Below, piece after piece: positions 45,540 through 54,638 of a DNA stretch of 64,000 nt. Source of the DNA: Sphingomonas albertensis. GTDB taxonomy: Bacteria > Pseudomonadota > Alphaproteobacteria > Sphingomonadales > Sphingomonadaceae. The position numbers and the translations under genes were made by a program. The notes beneath the pieces were generated by a model. That model was given only the letters and a program-made list of their open reading frames with translations, searched no databases and had not been told where the DNA came from. The stretch is from positions 89,876-153,875 of the forward strand of contig NZ_JACONT010000003.1 of the NCBI RefSeq assembly GCF_014358075.1, given 5' to 3'. The number at the start of each line of letters is the position of its first letter. Positions within the stretch are counted from its first letter, which is position 1.

Positions 45540-45561
45540 TTCAATGGCTCTAGAAATATCG
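45540..45561. promoter_or_regulatory. shared 22-bp operator-like motif, site 3
   Basis: TTCAATGGCTCTAGAAATATC plus one G, between the gene starting at 45460 and the ArsR gene at 45628. It differs from site 1 at three positions. The divergent position beside a regulator gene is typical of autoregulated operators. Confidence 0.6.
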
Positions 45562-45627
45562 AACATATTTCCGTTCGTGATCTTATGGATGTTGAAAAGC
45601 CAGTTCTGACTCCACATTGTTAGAAAT

Positions 45628-45939
45628 ATGGAAATGAACCGGGCCGTCATCGCATTCGCCGCACTCGCCCAAGCCACCCGGCTGGGGACGTTGCAGCTTC
45701 TCGTTGGTCGGGACGGGCGATCCGTGAGAGCCGGGGAGATAGCCGACGCTCTCTCTATACCGACCAACACCATGTCGAGCCATCTGGCGATCCTCGGGCG
45801 CGCCGGCCTCGTCACGTCGACGCGGAACGGACGCGAGGTCCTCTACGCGGCGGACCCGGCGACCGTCTCCCGGCTACTAGGGTTCGCGGAGACGACGCTT
45901 CTGCCAGACGCCGCTCGATTTGCGGATGCCTCGGACTGA
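45628..45939 (+). CDS. ArsR/SmtB family regulator
   Basis: A 103-residue winged-helix regulator. FAALAQATRLGTLQLLV, RAGEIADALSIPTNTMSSHLAILGRAGLVTSTRNGREVLYAAD is the ArsR HTH and wing. It lacks the Cys metal-site motif (CVC) of metal sensors, so the signal may be non-metal. It is divergent from 44780-45460 with the 22-bp motif in the spacer, making it the best candidate to bind that motif at all three sites (inference). Confidence 0.9.
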   Translation: MEMNRAVIAFAALAQATRLGTLQLLVGRDGRSVRAGEIADALSIPTNTMSSHLAILGRAGLVTSTRNGREVLYAADPATVSRLLGFAETTLLPDAARFADASD

Positions 45940-46059
45940 CGTTCGACGTCGGCATGACGAACCCATTGCGGCGTGGCATCATAGCGCGAAAGGCGATCCT
46001 GGCAGGTAGTCCTGTCCCTCCGCCAAACCCGATGCCGACAGGCTCCGCAGGAGATACCT

Positions 46060-47298
46060 TTGTCCAACTTCAAGTTCCTGCACGCTGCCGACATCCACCT
46101 GGACAGCCCCCTCCTCGGATTGGGATCGCGTACCGATGCGCCGGTCGACCGCATACGCGCCGCCACGCGTGAGGCGCTGAAGAACCTGGTGCAGTTCGCG
46201 ATCGACGAGGCCGTCGATTTCGTCGTCGTCGCGGGCGACCTGTACGACGGGACCTGGAAGGACATGAAGACCGGCATATTCGCGATGCAGCAGTTCGCCC
46301 GGCTCGGACACGCAGGCATCCGGACGTTCGTCATTCTCGGCAACCACGATGCCGAGAGCAAACTCACCGTCGACCTGCCCAAACCCGATGGTGTTCACTT
46401 CTTCGGCAGCGCCGCCGGCGAGGTCGTCACCATCGCGGATCTCGGCGTCGCGGTGCACGGACGCTCCTTCAAGACCGCCGCGGTTCTCGACAATCTGGCG
46501 ATCGAATACGCGCCACCCGTCCCGGACATGTTCAACATCGCCATGCTGCACACCGCGCTCGAAGGCGGTCACGAGCATGCACCCTATGCACCGTGCAGGC
46601 TCGTCGAGTTGCAGACCAGCGGTCACGACTACTGGGCGCTGGGTCACGTGCACGACCACATCGTCCACAACGAGCATCCCCACGTCGTGCATCCCGGCAA
46701 CGTCCAGGGGCGGCACGCGAGGGAGACTGGCCCCAAGGGGGCCGTACTCGTGCAAGTCGAGGACGGCGTCGTGACCGGAATGCGCCACGTGCCCCTCGAC
46801 GACGTCCGATGGGAGCACATGACGATCGTCGTGGCGGATGGTGCGGCTGGCACGCTCCACGACGTCTTCCGCGACAAGCTGGACGTCATCACAAGGGAAG
46901 CAGGCGGACGGCCGGTGATCGCGCGCGTGACGATAGACGCCAGAAACGCCGATGCAGACGAGATCGCCGTCATGATGGACGCGGTCGAGACGGACCTGCG
47001 CGCGATCGCCGCGCAGGCAGCCGACGCGGTCTGGCTCGAAAAGGTACGTCTGAAAGCCAGCCGTTCAGCGCCGGCCGCGCTGCCGAAGGCGATCGCGGAC
47101 CTCATCGACGGAGGCGCGGACGATGCGACCGCACGCGACGCGCTGCGCGCCGCGCTGCAGCCCCTCGCCGACAAGCTTCCCGCAAAACTAGACGAGGACG
47201 ACCCACTGCTCGTCGCGCTCCAGACCGGCGATTGGGGTGTTCTCGCCGCTGCCGCTTCGGAGACGATTGGGGCACGGCTTCCGGGAGAACGCCCATGA
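46060..47298 (+). CDS. yhaO: SbcD-like metallophosphoesterase nuclease (YhaO-like)
   Basis: A 412-residue calcineurin-like phosphoesterase of the SbcD/Mre11/YhaO group. Metal ligands occur in order: LHAADIHLDS, VVAGDLYDG, ILGNHD, MLHTALEG and WALGHVHDH. It is expected to be a dsDNA exo/endonuclease working with the large ATPase encoded next. TTG at 46060 is used, with AGGAG 7 bases upstream. Its stop overlaps the ATPase ATG (ATGA). Confidence 0.9.
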   Translation: MSNFKFLHAADIHLDSPLLGLGSRTDAPVDRIRAATREALKNLVQFAIDEAVDFVVVAGDLYDGTWKDMKTGIFAMQQFARLGHAGIRTFVILGNHDAESKLTVDLPKPDGVHFFGSAAGEVVTIADLGVAVHGRSFKTAAVLDNLAIEYAPPVPDMFNIAMLHTALEGGHEHAPYAPCRLVELQTSGHDYWALGHVHDHIVHNEHPHVVHPGNVQGRHARETGPKGAVLVQVEDGVVTGMRHVPLDDVRWEHMTIVVADGAAGTLHDVFRDKLDVITREAGGRPVIARVTIDARNADADEIAVMMDAVETDLRAIAAQAADAVWLEKVRLKASRSAPAALPKAIADLIDGGADDATARDALRAALQPLADKLPAKLDEDDPLLVALQTGDWGVLAAAASETIGARLPGERP

Positions 47299-50200
47299 GG
47301 CTCCGACGTCTCGACATCTTCCGGTACGGCGCGTTCGCCGACCGCTCGCTCGACTTCGGCGACGGAACGAACGACATCCACCTGGTCGTCGGCGCCAACG
47401 AGGCCGGCAAATCGACCATGCTGGCGGCGATCGGCGATCTCCTCTGGGGAATGGGGGAACGGCCGCCATTCGCGTTCCGCTATCCGTACGGAGAGCTTCG
47501 TCTGGGAGGCATCGTCGAACATGACGGAGCGGTCCTAGAGTTCATGCGCCGCAAGGCCAGAACAGGCTCGCTGCTGACGCCGAACGAAGAGGCGCTTCCC
47601 GACTCGTCGCTCGCGCCGTTCCTCGGCGGCCTGGACCGCGACGACTTCGACCGGATGTTCGGCCTCAACCACGAACGACTCCGCTCGGGCGGGCAGAACA
47701 TGCTCAGCGGTCGCGAGGACGTCGCACGAGTACTCTTCGAGGCCGGAACGGGCCTCGGTGGCATCGGCGCCGCTCTCTCGGCCCTCGATGACGAGGCGAC
47801 CGCGATCTTCACGGGAAATGCCAGGAACAAGCCCCTCAACCTCGCTCTGAAGGAGCGCGAGGCGAGCCTCGCGTCCATGCGCACCGCGGTCATGGCGCCG
47901 ACGAAATGGAAGGCGATCGCCAAACGCCTGGATCAGGCCGTCGCCGATCACGAGGACGCCTTGCGGCGGACCAGAGTGCTAGAACACCGGCGCTCCACGC
48001 TGGAACGGATGCACAGGGTGCGACCGATACTGACCAAGATCGACGCTCGCACCGACGCTGTGGAACGGCTCGGTCGGATACCGGCGTTGCCGAGCGACGC
48101 TGCATCGATCCGCAGGGTCGCCAGCACAGCGATCGCCGAAGCCGGCATCAGCATCGGCGAGCGGGCGAAGGACGTGGCGTCATTTGAACGCGGGCTCGCG
48201 GACCTTGCGCCAAGAAGCGCCGTGCTGGATCACGCAGACGAGATCGTCCGACTGGCGGACGGGCTGGCCCTTCACCGCAGCCATCTTACGGAACTGCCTT
48301 CAGCCCGAAGCCGGACGCGGGACGGCATCGCCGCCCGGCGCCAGCTGCTGGAGGACGCAGGGCTTCCGGAAACGACGGTCGTTCCATCCGCGGCGTTGCG
48401 GCTTCAGGCGCGCAAGGCGCTCGACGCGTTCGCGACCGCGGAGGACGCCGTGAAGAAACTCGACCGGGACGTGCTGGCGGCACGTCGCAAGGTCGCGAGC
48501 ACCGAGCAGAATGCCACGGGCGTGTCGGATGGGACTGGTCTGGCGAGGCTCAGGACCGCTCTCGGTTCCGCGCCACGCGACGGCGCCAGAACCGCTTCGC
48601 TCCACACCGGACACGTAGACACGGCGAAAAAGCGGCTGGCCCGGGCCTTCGCGCAGTTGGCACCCTGGACGGGCACGTCCGACGCGCTCGCGGTCGCCGT
48701 CGTGCCTAACGCGGACGTGATCGAAGCGCACCGCAAACGCTTGGCGGACGTGGCCGAGCGTCAAGCTAAGCACGATGATCTCATGTCGACCGCACGGACC
48801 GAACTGAACGACGCCCGGGCGGAACTCGTCCGGCTGTCGAACCTGGATCGGCAGCCTCCGACACCGGAGCTTCTGGAACAGGCGAGATCGTCGCGCGACG
48901 CGTCGATCGTCTCCCTCGTCGCCGAAGAGGAGAACGGCAGGGCCAACCTCGCCGACGTGCAGACCGGTGTGAGGGCGGCGGATGAACTGGCCGACAGGCG
49001 GGAGGCCGAAGCGAGCCGCCTGGCCGAGTATGCCAATGCGCTCGCCTCGATCAAGCGGACAGGGGCGAACCTGAATGACGCCCCCGATCTGCAAAGGCGT
49101 ATCGATGCCGAGCGTCTGGATGCCGATGCCGAATGGGCGACGACATGGCGCGCGGCGGGGTTCGAGCATTCCGTGTCACCGCAGCAGGTCTCCGGTTGGA
49201 TCGAGTCCCGGACATCGGCCCTGGACGCCGCGGATGCGCTTTCCGAGCGCGAGACGGCGCGAGCCGAGCACGCTGCCGAGGTGGAGAGACACCGTGACAC
49301 TCTCGGTCGTGCGATGCGGAACTGCGATCTCGCACCCGACCCGACGCTCGGCCTCGACGCCCTGATCGAGGAAGGCGATTCGCATCTCGAACGGCTGGAG
49401 AAGGTTCGCGACGATGCCGTACTGGCGAAGACCCGCCACAAGGAAGCCGAGCAGGCACTCGCCGACGACGTCGACGCGTTGGCCAACGCCACGATCGACA
49501 GGGACCAGCTGGCGCAGACGCTGCCACGCGCATTGGCTCCGCTGAATCTGGGGGAACTCACCGCTCCGGCCGGTGATCTGGCAGTCACCGCCCTCGACCT
49601 CGTCGCGCAACGCGAGGAGGTCGACCGCACGAATGCCGCGCGACTAGAGGATATCGAACGGGCCACCGCCCTCTTCGAGGCCGAACTCGCCGCACTCGTC
49701 GCCGCGACCTCGTCATCCCACGAGGGTGATGCCGGAGGGCAGCTAGCCAGTCTACGGTCGGCCCTCGAATCGGCGAAGGAGACGGAGCGGGACCGGGTTC
49801 GCCTGACGGCGGACAGGGAGACGGCGCTCGCCGAGATCGCATCCTCCGAGGCGTCGGTCGCCGCGGAACGACTGCGGATAACTACGCTGATGGAAACCGC
49901 CGGCGTGACGAGCCTCGAGGATCTCGATGAGATCATCGAACGGAGCGTCGCTCAGCACGACCTGACCGCGGAGATCGCGAACTTGCGAGACGAACTCGCC
50001 GACGCCGCCGGCGGTGTCCCCGAAGACGATTTGCGTGGCGAAGTCGTCGTCACGACCGCCGACGACGCGGCCGCGGAGCTGGCGGACGTGAAACGGGAAC
50101 AGCAGACGGTGATCGAGGAGATCAGCGTGCTGTCGTCCGATATGGCAGCCGCGCGGGCCGAACAGAGGGATGCGGAGAACGGCGCCGATGCGGCGAACGC

Positions 50201-50735
50201 TGCGCAGTCGGCCGAAGAGGCCAAAGCGACGATCATCGACCTCGGCGGCCGCTACGTGCGCGCGAAGTCGGCCGCGACCATGCTGAGATGGGCCATAAAC
50301 CGGCATCGGGAGACGAGGCAGGCCCCGCTCCTCGCCCGGGCCGGCGACATGCTGGCGAACGTCACCGGAGGCCGCTTCAGCCGACTTGCGCTCGACTGGA
50401 GTCGCGGCGAGGAACCGGTGATCGTCGCCGAACGGTCGGGTGGGGAGCGCTGCGGCGTCGACGACATGAGCGAAGGCACCCGCGACCAGCTCTTCCTCGC
50501 ATTGCGCCTGGCGGCGATCGAGGAGAAGGCGGCGGACCACTCGATGCCCCTGGTCTGCGACGATCTCTTCATCACCGCCGACGACGCGAGATCGGCACGC
50601 CTCTTCCGGCAACTGAAGGAACTGTCGGCCTCCACGCAGATCATCGTCTTCAGCCATCACGACCATCTCGAGAAGGTGGCCGACGACGCGATCGGAACGG
50701 GAGCATACCACGTCCACCGCGTGCAGGCGGTATGA
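47295..50735 (+). CDS. yhaN: YhaN-like SMC/Rad50-type ATPase
   Basis: A 1,146-residue SbcC/Rad50-like ATPase. N-terminal Walker A is GANEAGKSTML, and the C-terminal lobe has DDMSEGTRDQLFLALRLAAIE (ABC signature region), then PLVCDDLFITADD (Walker B) and IVFSHHDHL. In between lies ~700 residues of coiled coil rich in Ala/Glu/Arg. A zinc hook CxxC is not evident, which fits YhaN-type proteins rather than SbcC. With YhaO it should process DNA ends or structures. In a defence island an anti-phage role is plausible. Confidence 0.9.
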   Translation: MRLRRLDIFRYGAFADRSLDFGDGTNDIHLVVGANEAGKSTMLAAIGDLLWGMGERPPFAFRYPYGELRLGGIVEHDGAVLEFMRRKARTGSLLTPNEEALPDSSLAPFLGGLDRDDFDRMFGLNHERLRSGGQNMLSGREDVARVLFEAGTGLGGIGAALSALDDEATAIFTGNARNKPLNLALKEREASLASMRTAVMAPTKWKAIAKRLDQAVADHEDALRRTRVLEHRRSTLERMHRVRPILTKIDARTDAVERLGRIPALPSDAASIRRVASTAIAEAGISIGERAKDVASFERGLADLAPRSAVLDHADEIVRLADGLALHRSHLTELPSARSRTRDGIAARRQLLEDAGLPETTVVPSAALRLQARKALDAFATAEDAVKKLDRDVLAARRKVASTEQNATGVSDGTGLARLRTALGSAPRDGARTASLHTGHVDTAKKRLARAFAQLAPWTGTSDALAVAVVPNADVIEAHRKRLADVAERQAKHDDLMSTARTELNDARAELVRLSNLDRQPPTPELLEQARSSRDASIVSLVAEEENGRANLADVQTGVRAADELADRREAEASRLAEYANALASIKRTGANLNDAPDLQRRIDAERLDADAEWATTWRAAGFEHSVSPQQVSGWIESRTSALDAADALSERETARAEHAAEVERHRDTLGRAMRNCDLAPDPTLGLDALIEEGDSHLERLEKVRDDAVLAKTRHKEAEQALADDVDALANATIDRDQLAQTLPRALAPLNLGELTAPAGDLAVTALDLVAQREEVDRTNAARLEDIERATALFEAELAALVAATSSSHEGDAGGQLASLRSALESAKETERDRVRLTADRETALAEIASSEASVAAERLRITTLMETAGVTSLEDLDEIIERSVAQHDLTAEIANLRDELADAAGGVPEDDLRGEVVVTTADDAAAELADVKREQQTVIEEISVLSSDMAAARAEQRDAENGADAANAAQSAEEAKATIIDLGGRYVRAKSAATMLRWAINRHRETRQAPLLARAGDMLANVTGGRFSRLALDWSRGEEPVIVAERSGGERCGVDDMSEGTRDQLFLALRLAAIEEKAADHSMPLVCDDLFITADDARSARLFRQLKELSASTQIIVFSHHDHLEKVADDAIGTGAYHVHRVQAV

Positions 50736-51023
50736 GATGGTGGTCTGGATAGCGGGCGACCCGTATCGATGCCGGCTTGGTCCGGTTGGTCGTGACCACG
50801 ATCGACATCGGTCAGCGGCCGGATCCTGACATGCCCGTGGTGCCTCGGGGATCATGCGTCGACGACCTCAATGGCGTGTGACGTGCACCCCGGCCTCGCG
50901 GCGTGTCTCAGCTACAGGACGGGCGGCGGCCAGACGGCGCGTTGCGGCATCTTGACGCTGCCGAGCCGCGAGCACCGACGGAGTCTGACGCCTCGATCCC
51001 GTCGCGCCGACGTCGCGATTTCT

Positions 51024-51055
51024 CATGACATGTCGACCCTCGACGATATGTCATG
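51024..51055. promoter_or_regulatory. CATGACAT...ATGTCATG inverted repeat
   Basis: Perfect 8-base arms separated by 16 bases, ending 36 bases before the GIY-YIG-like start. It is suited to a dimeric repressor. The rest of the gene-free stretch 50736-51091 shows nothing else. Confidence 0.5.
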
Positions 51056-51091
51056 GGTCCGTCTGCAAGCGGTCCAGGGAAGCGGTTCAAA

Positions 51092-51739
51092 ATGGCGAGT
51101 ATAGAGATCGGCTGGGCCGAAACGGGGCCGATCAGCATTTTCGATGTGGCGCGGCAGCTGGGATTCGATCTCAACAGATACGCGTCGCAGCCAGCCGACG
51201 TGAAGCTGTCCATACGGAAGCTGACCGTGGATCGCGTCGTCCACCTGATGCGGGAAGCGTGGCGCGAATCCTACGGCGAGACGTACGTAGCTTCGAAGGA
51301 CTTCAATCGCATCGCGAACGGCGTCTACGTGATCGCCATCAGCGGCGGCTTCGCCGTGAGCTACGAGTGTGGGTCGTCGGAGGTCATGTACATCGGCCGA
51401 GGCAAGATCGCGAACAGGCTCCGTTCGCATCTCGTCAACTGGATCTTCGACATGTCGCTCCAGCTGCGTGACGTGCCGTTCAAGTTCTTCATGGAGACCG
51501 TCGGCGATCTGCGGTCGCCGAACGCGTTCAAGGACTTCGAGCATCTGATGCTCGAGACGTTCTCGCAGAAGTTCGGCGAGAAGCCCCTCATCAACAAGAT
51601 CCATGGGCGGGAGGGCCATATCGATCACCGATTCTCCGGGGAATGGAAAAGGCCGTTCGACAACCGGTCCAAGAAGTGCCTGTGGGAGATTCGTCCATCC
51701 AAGAAGAACCCGTGGTTCAAGGAGTTCAAGGACGAGTAG
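51092..51739 (+). CDS. GIY-YIG-like nuclease
   Basis: A 215-residue protein. NGVYVIAIS (77-79 as G-V-Y), VMYIGRG (100-102 as Y-I-G), then NRLRSHL (Arg109/111), FEHLMLETF (Glu150 or 155) and KPLINK (Asn168) occur in the order and spacing of the GIY-YIG nuclease fold, most like the Eco29kI-type restriction enzymes. No cognate methyltransferase is adjacent. The N-terminal ~70 residues are an extra helical domain. Start choice: ATG 51092; an in-frame Met 13 codons upstream is possible. Confidence 0.65.
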   Translation: MASIEIGWAETGPISIFDVARQLGFDLNRYASQPADVKLSIRKLTVDRVVHLMREAWRESYGETYVASKDFNRIANGVYVIAISGGFAVSYECGSSEVMYIGRGKIANRLRSHLVNWIFDMSLQLRDVPFKFFMETVGDLRSPNAFKDFEHLMLETFSQKFGEKPLINKIHGREGHIDHRFSGEWKRPFDNRSKKCLWEIRPSKKNPWFKEFKDE

Positions 51740-51857
51740 GTCGATATTGGTCCACCGCGAGCATTGGCAAGCATCGTCGTGGCTAGAGGGAAGTCGGACG
51801 ATCATCTACCGCTTTCCGTCGGCGCGGCGGTACCGCCGAAACCGGGACGCTGCCCGT

Positions 51858-52097
51858 TCAGCTAAAGTCGCTTCCCCGCAATGCCAGCAGTGACGATCGC
51901 AGAGCGATGACCCGCTCCACACTCGCGGGAGCCAGCCCCTTCCACGAGAATGCCGAACGGCTCCTTGCCCCCTCCATCCAGATGCGCTCGGCAAGATCTT
52001 CCAGTTCGAAAACGAAACGGGCACATAAGCCCAGCACATCAATGCTTGCGCTGGACGCGTCGCGATGCGCGGCTAATAGCGGTGCCGACGGCATCAT
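51858..52097 (-). CDS. possible small helical protein
   Basis: A 79-residue frame in the gap between the GIY-YIG and dGTPase genes. ASSASIDVLGLCARFVFELEDLAERIW looks like a real amphipathic helix, but no good ribosome site precedes the start, and the frame is the tail of a longer frame antisense to the dGTPase gene. It could be spurious. Confidence 0.3.
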   Translation of the reverse strand: MMPSAPLLAAHRDASSASIDVLGLCARFVFELEDLAERIWMEGARSRSAFSWKGLAPASVERVIALRSSLLALRGSDFS

Positions 52098-52151
52098 CCG
52101 GGCGAACCGTCCCGACGAGGCCTTCGCCAAACAGCGGCAGGAGATATGACG

Positions 52152-53591
52152 ATGCCAGACCTCTGGTCGCAGAAGCGATGGGCAAGCCGCGACGATGCGG
52201 AGCCGAAGGGTGCCGCCAGGAAAAAGCTGTTGGCCGACCTCGCCGTCCGATCGCGCTTCCAGCAGGACTACGACCGGCTGCTGTTCTCCACGCCGGTGCG
52301 ACGCCTGTCCGACAAGACGCAGGTCTGGCCGATGGACGAGAACGACGGCGTGCGAACCCGACTCACGCATTCCCACGAGGTCGCCAATCTCGCGCGCTCC
52401 ATCGGCACCCGTATCCACAGCGCCGACCCAACGCTCTTCGGTGGCGCGGACCTGCACAACGTGGTGCAGCCGATGCTCTCCGCGATCGGGCTCGCGCATG
52501 ATCTCGGCAACCCGCCTTTCGGTCACCAGGGCGAAGCCGCGATCGCTCGCTGGTTCAATGATAACGGCAACTGGATATTCACCCATACGGACCGCGACGC
52601 GAAGGAGGAACTGAAGGACCCGATCCCCCTCGCCTACCGCAAGGAGTTCCTCTCGTTCGACGGCAACCCCCAGACTATACGTCTCCTGGCCAAGCTTCAG
52701 ACCTCGATCTCGCACTCGGGGCTCGATCTGACCGCCGCGACGCTCGCGGCCACCATCAAGTACCCGGTCGGCGCCCCCAACCAGGACGACAAGATCCCCA
52801 CGAGCAAGAAGCACGGCTACTTCCTGTCCGAACAGGAACTGGTCGACTGGGTCCGCAGCGAGACCGGACTGACGGAGAAGCAGAGACATCCCCTCACCTG
52901 GATCATGGAGGCCTGCGACGACATCGCGTACTCCGTCCTGGACGTCGACGACGCGATGAAGAAGGGCGTCATCTCGCCTGACGACGTCATGGCCATCCTC
53001 GCGGCCGACGACCGAACCATGGCGCACCATGTCGTCAAACGCGCGCTCGACGCATTCTCCCGGGTCGTCGCGGCCAAACGCCGTCCCGAGATCGCCCGTG
53101 ACATCAAGATCGGCTATCTGCGGGCGTTCTTCATCGACGCGCTGATCGACGAGGCCAGCGCGGCCTTCGTCAGGAACGGCCTGGCGATCAGCGACTTCAG
53201 CCACCGTGAACCACTCATGGAGACGAACCCGCTCTGCGACACGCTCAAGGGGATCGCTCGCCAATACGCCTTCGGACATCCCACCGTACTGAAGATGGAG
53301 GCGCTGGGCGCCGAGGCGGTAAACGGCCTGATGACGGCGTTCTGGAACGCGATACACGACCGCAAGAGCGAGGATTTCGCAAAGCTCGATGGAAAGCGTC
53401 GCGGCGCCAAGAACAAGTTCGTGTTCGCCCTGATCAGTCAGAACTACCTCGACGATGCCGTGAACTGTAAAACTCCCGGTTTGGCCGGTTCGATCCGCTA
53501 CCGCGAGCTCCGCCTCATGACCGACATGCTCGCCGGCATGACCGACACGTTCACGATCAAACTCTGGAACGATGTGAAAAGCCTCGTCTGA
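52152..53591 (+). CDS. dgt: dGTP triphosphohydrolase (HD-domain dNTPase)
   Basis: A 479-residue dGTPase-family protein. The HD motif runs RLTHSHEVANLAR, then GLAHDLGNPPFGHQGE (His-Asp pair) and MEACDDIAYSVLDVDDA (distal Asp). The N-terminal FQQDYDRLLFSTPVRRLSDKTQV matches the family. It removes triphosphate from dNTPs, and dGTPases are known to protect bacteria by starving phages of nucleotides. ATG at 52152 is 8 bases from AGGAG; the ATG at 52146 is too close. It overlaps the next gene by one base (TGATG). Confidence 0.92.
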   Translation: MPDLWSQKRWASRDDAEPKGAARKKLLADLAVRSRFQQDYDRLLFSTPVRRLSDKTQVWPMDENDGVRTRLTHSHEVANLARSIGTRIHSADPTLFGGADLHNVVQPMLSAIGLAHDLGNPPFGHQGEAAIARWFNDNGNWIFTHTDRDAKEELKDPIPLAYRKEFLSFDGNPQTIRLLAKLQTSISHSGLDLTAATLAATIKYPVGAPNQDDKIPTSKKHGYFLSEQELVDWVRSETGLTEKQRHPLTWIMEACDDIAYSVLDVDDAMKKGVISPDDVMAILAADDRTMAHHVVKRALDAFSRVVAAKRRPEIARDIKIGYLRAFFIDALIDEASAAFVRNGLAISDFSHREPLMETNPLCDTLKGIARQYAFGHPTVLKMEALGAEAVNGLMTAFWNAIHDRKSEDFAKLDGKRRGAKNKFVFALISQNYLDDAVNCKTPGLAGSIRYRELRLMTDMLAGMTDTFTIKLWNDVKSLV

Positions 53592-54379
53592 TGGTCGTCG
53601 CCACGGGACTTCCGCAACTCAAACGACGCGTCGACGACTACATATGGCGTGAGAACGGGAAGCCGATCCAGCATCTGCGGGAGATACTCGACACGACCTT
53701 CATGGCGTTCCCAAGCGTCGCGATCGTGGGCGGTCTCGTGCGCGACATCGCGCGCCGGGGCAAGGTCGGGTTCAAATCGGACATAGACCTCGTCATCGCC
53801 GCCGGTGACGCGGAGGTGGCCGACCTCGCTGCGAAGCTGCATGCGATCCCGAACCGCTTCGGAGGCTACGGATCGCGGCACCCGCATTGGAAGATCGACT
53901 TCTGGGCGCTCGAGACGACGTGGGCCGCGACCCAGGGACACGCCCCCGTGGAAAGCGTTGCGGACATCGTCGACACCACGTTCTTCGACTGCGACGCGAT
54001 CTGCTACGAGATAAAATCGCGGAAGCTCTTCGCGGCGAACGGCTACCTGCCCCGCCTCAAGGCCGGCGTCATCGACGTCAATCTCCTCCCGAACCCCTCG
54101 ATCGAAGGGAACCTGCTGCGCGCGATCCGACGGATACTGAGCTGGGGCTACCATCCTGGGCCCAGGCTCCGCACGTTCATCGACGAGAATCTGACGGACG
54201 AAACGCTCGTCGCGATCTCAAACACCGAGGAGGAGCTCTTCACCCACACGATGGCGGGGGCGTTCGAGCGAAGCTGCGACCTCAAGAAGGTCCTGTTCTC
54301 CGAGAACCCGAAGAACCTTTTCAACACGGCCGTCGGTGAACAGCTCTCCTTCCCCGGCCTGGACCCCGATGACGAATAG
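53591..54379 (+). CDS. Pol-beta-type nucleotidyltransferase coupled to dGTPase
   Basis: A 262-residue protein with a nucleotidyltransferase head: AIVGGLVRDIARRGKVGFKSDIDLVIA carries the G-G-x-x-R-D and D-x-D (Asp64, Asp66) of the CCA-adding/poly(A) polymerase-like superfamily. A later conserved acidic strand is WKIDFWAL. The tRNA-binding C-terminal domains of CCA enzymes are absent. The start overlaps the dGTPase stop. It could modify nucleotides, RNA or a protein; the pairing with a dNTPase is unusual. Confidence 0.75.
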   Translation: MVVATGLPQLKRRVDDYIWRENGKPIQHLREILDTTFMAFPSVAIVGGLVRDIARRGKVGFKSDIDLVIAAGDAEVADLAAKLHAIPNRFGGYGSRHPHWKIDFWALETTWAATQGHAPVESVADIVDTTFFDCDAICYEIKSRKLFAANGYLPRLKAGVIDVNLLPNPSIEGNLLRAIRRILSWGYHPGPRLRTFIDENLTDETLVAISNTEEELFTHTMAGAFERSCDLKKVLFSENPKNLFNTAVGEQLSFPGLDPDDE

Positions 54380-54416
54380 ATTCCGTGAACACCTGCCCGG
54401 CTACGAGGGCCCGACA

Positions 54417-54638
54417 TCAACCGACTGGATCCTGCCGACCGTGACTGCCGTTCACGCAGACGTCTGACCCGCGGCTCCGATCCACGCTGATCGCGAGCAC
54501 CCTATCTACGATCCTGATCGTGAGGCCGGCTTCCCTGGCCGACGAACGTGGCTCTACGCCGTGTGCCGACCCAAAATCCATGGGCCACGGAACGTCGACG
54601 GTTCGGGAGGGGATGAGCGGGCGAAGCTCAGCCTTCAC
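54417..54638 (-). CDS. possible short frame downstream of imuA
   Basis: A 73-residue frame starting GTG inside the last codons of imuA (overlap 11 bases), where imuB would be expected. It does not resemble ImuB, so it is either a decayed remnant or chance. Confidence 0.25.
   Translation of the reverse strand: MKAELRPLIPSRTVDVPWPMDFGSAHGVEPRSSAREAGLTIRIVDRVLAISVDRSRGSDVCVNGSHGRQDPVG

Noticed and set aside
46593..47294. Upstream extension of the YhaN frame (234 codons)
   Set aside because: It is Arg-rich and overlaps YhaO entirely. The ATG at 47295 overlaps the YhaO stop and begins the Walker A domain properly.
51858..53357. 499-codon open frame antisense to the dGTPase gene
   Set aside because: Most of it mirrors the HD-domain gene, whose motifs are certain. 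Only the last 79 codons, outside that gene, were kept as a low-confidence possibility.
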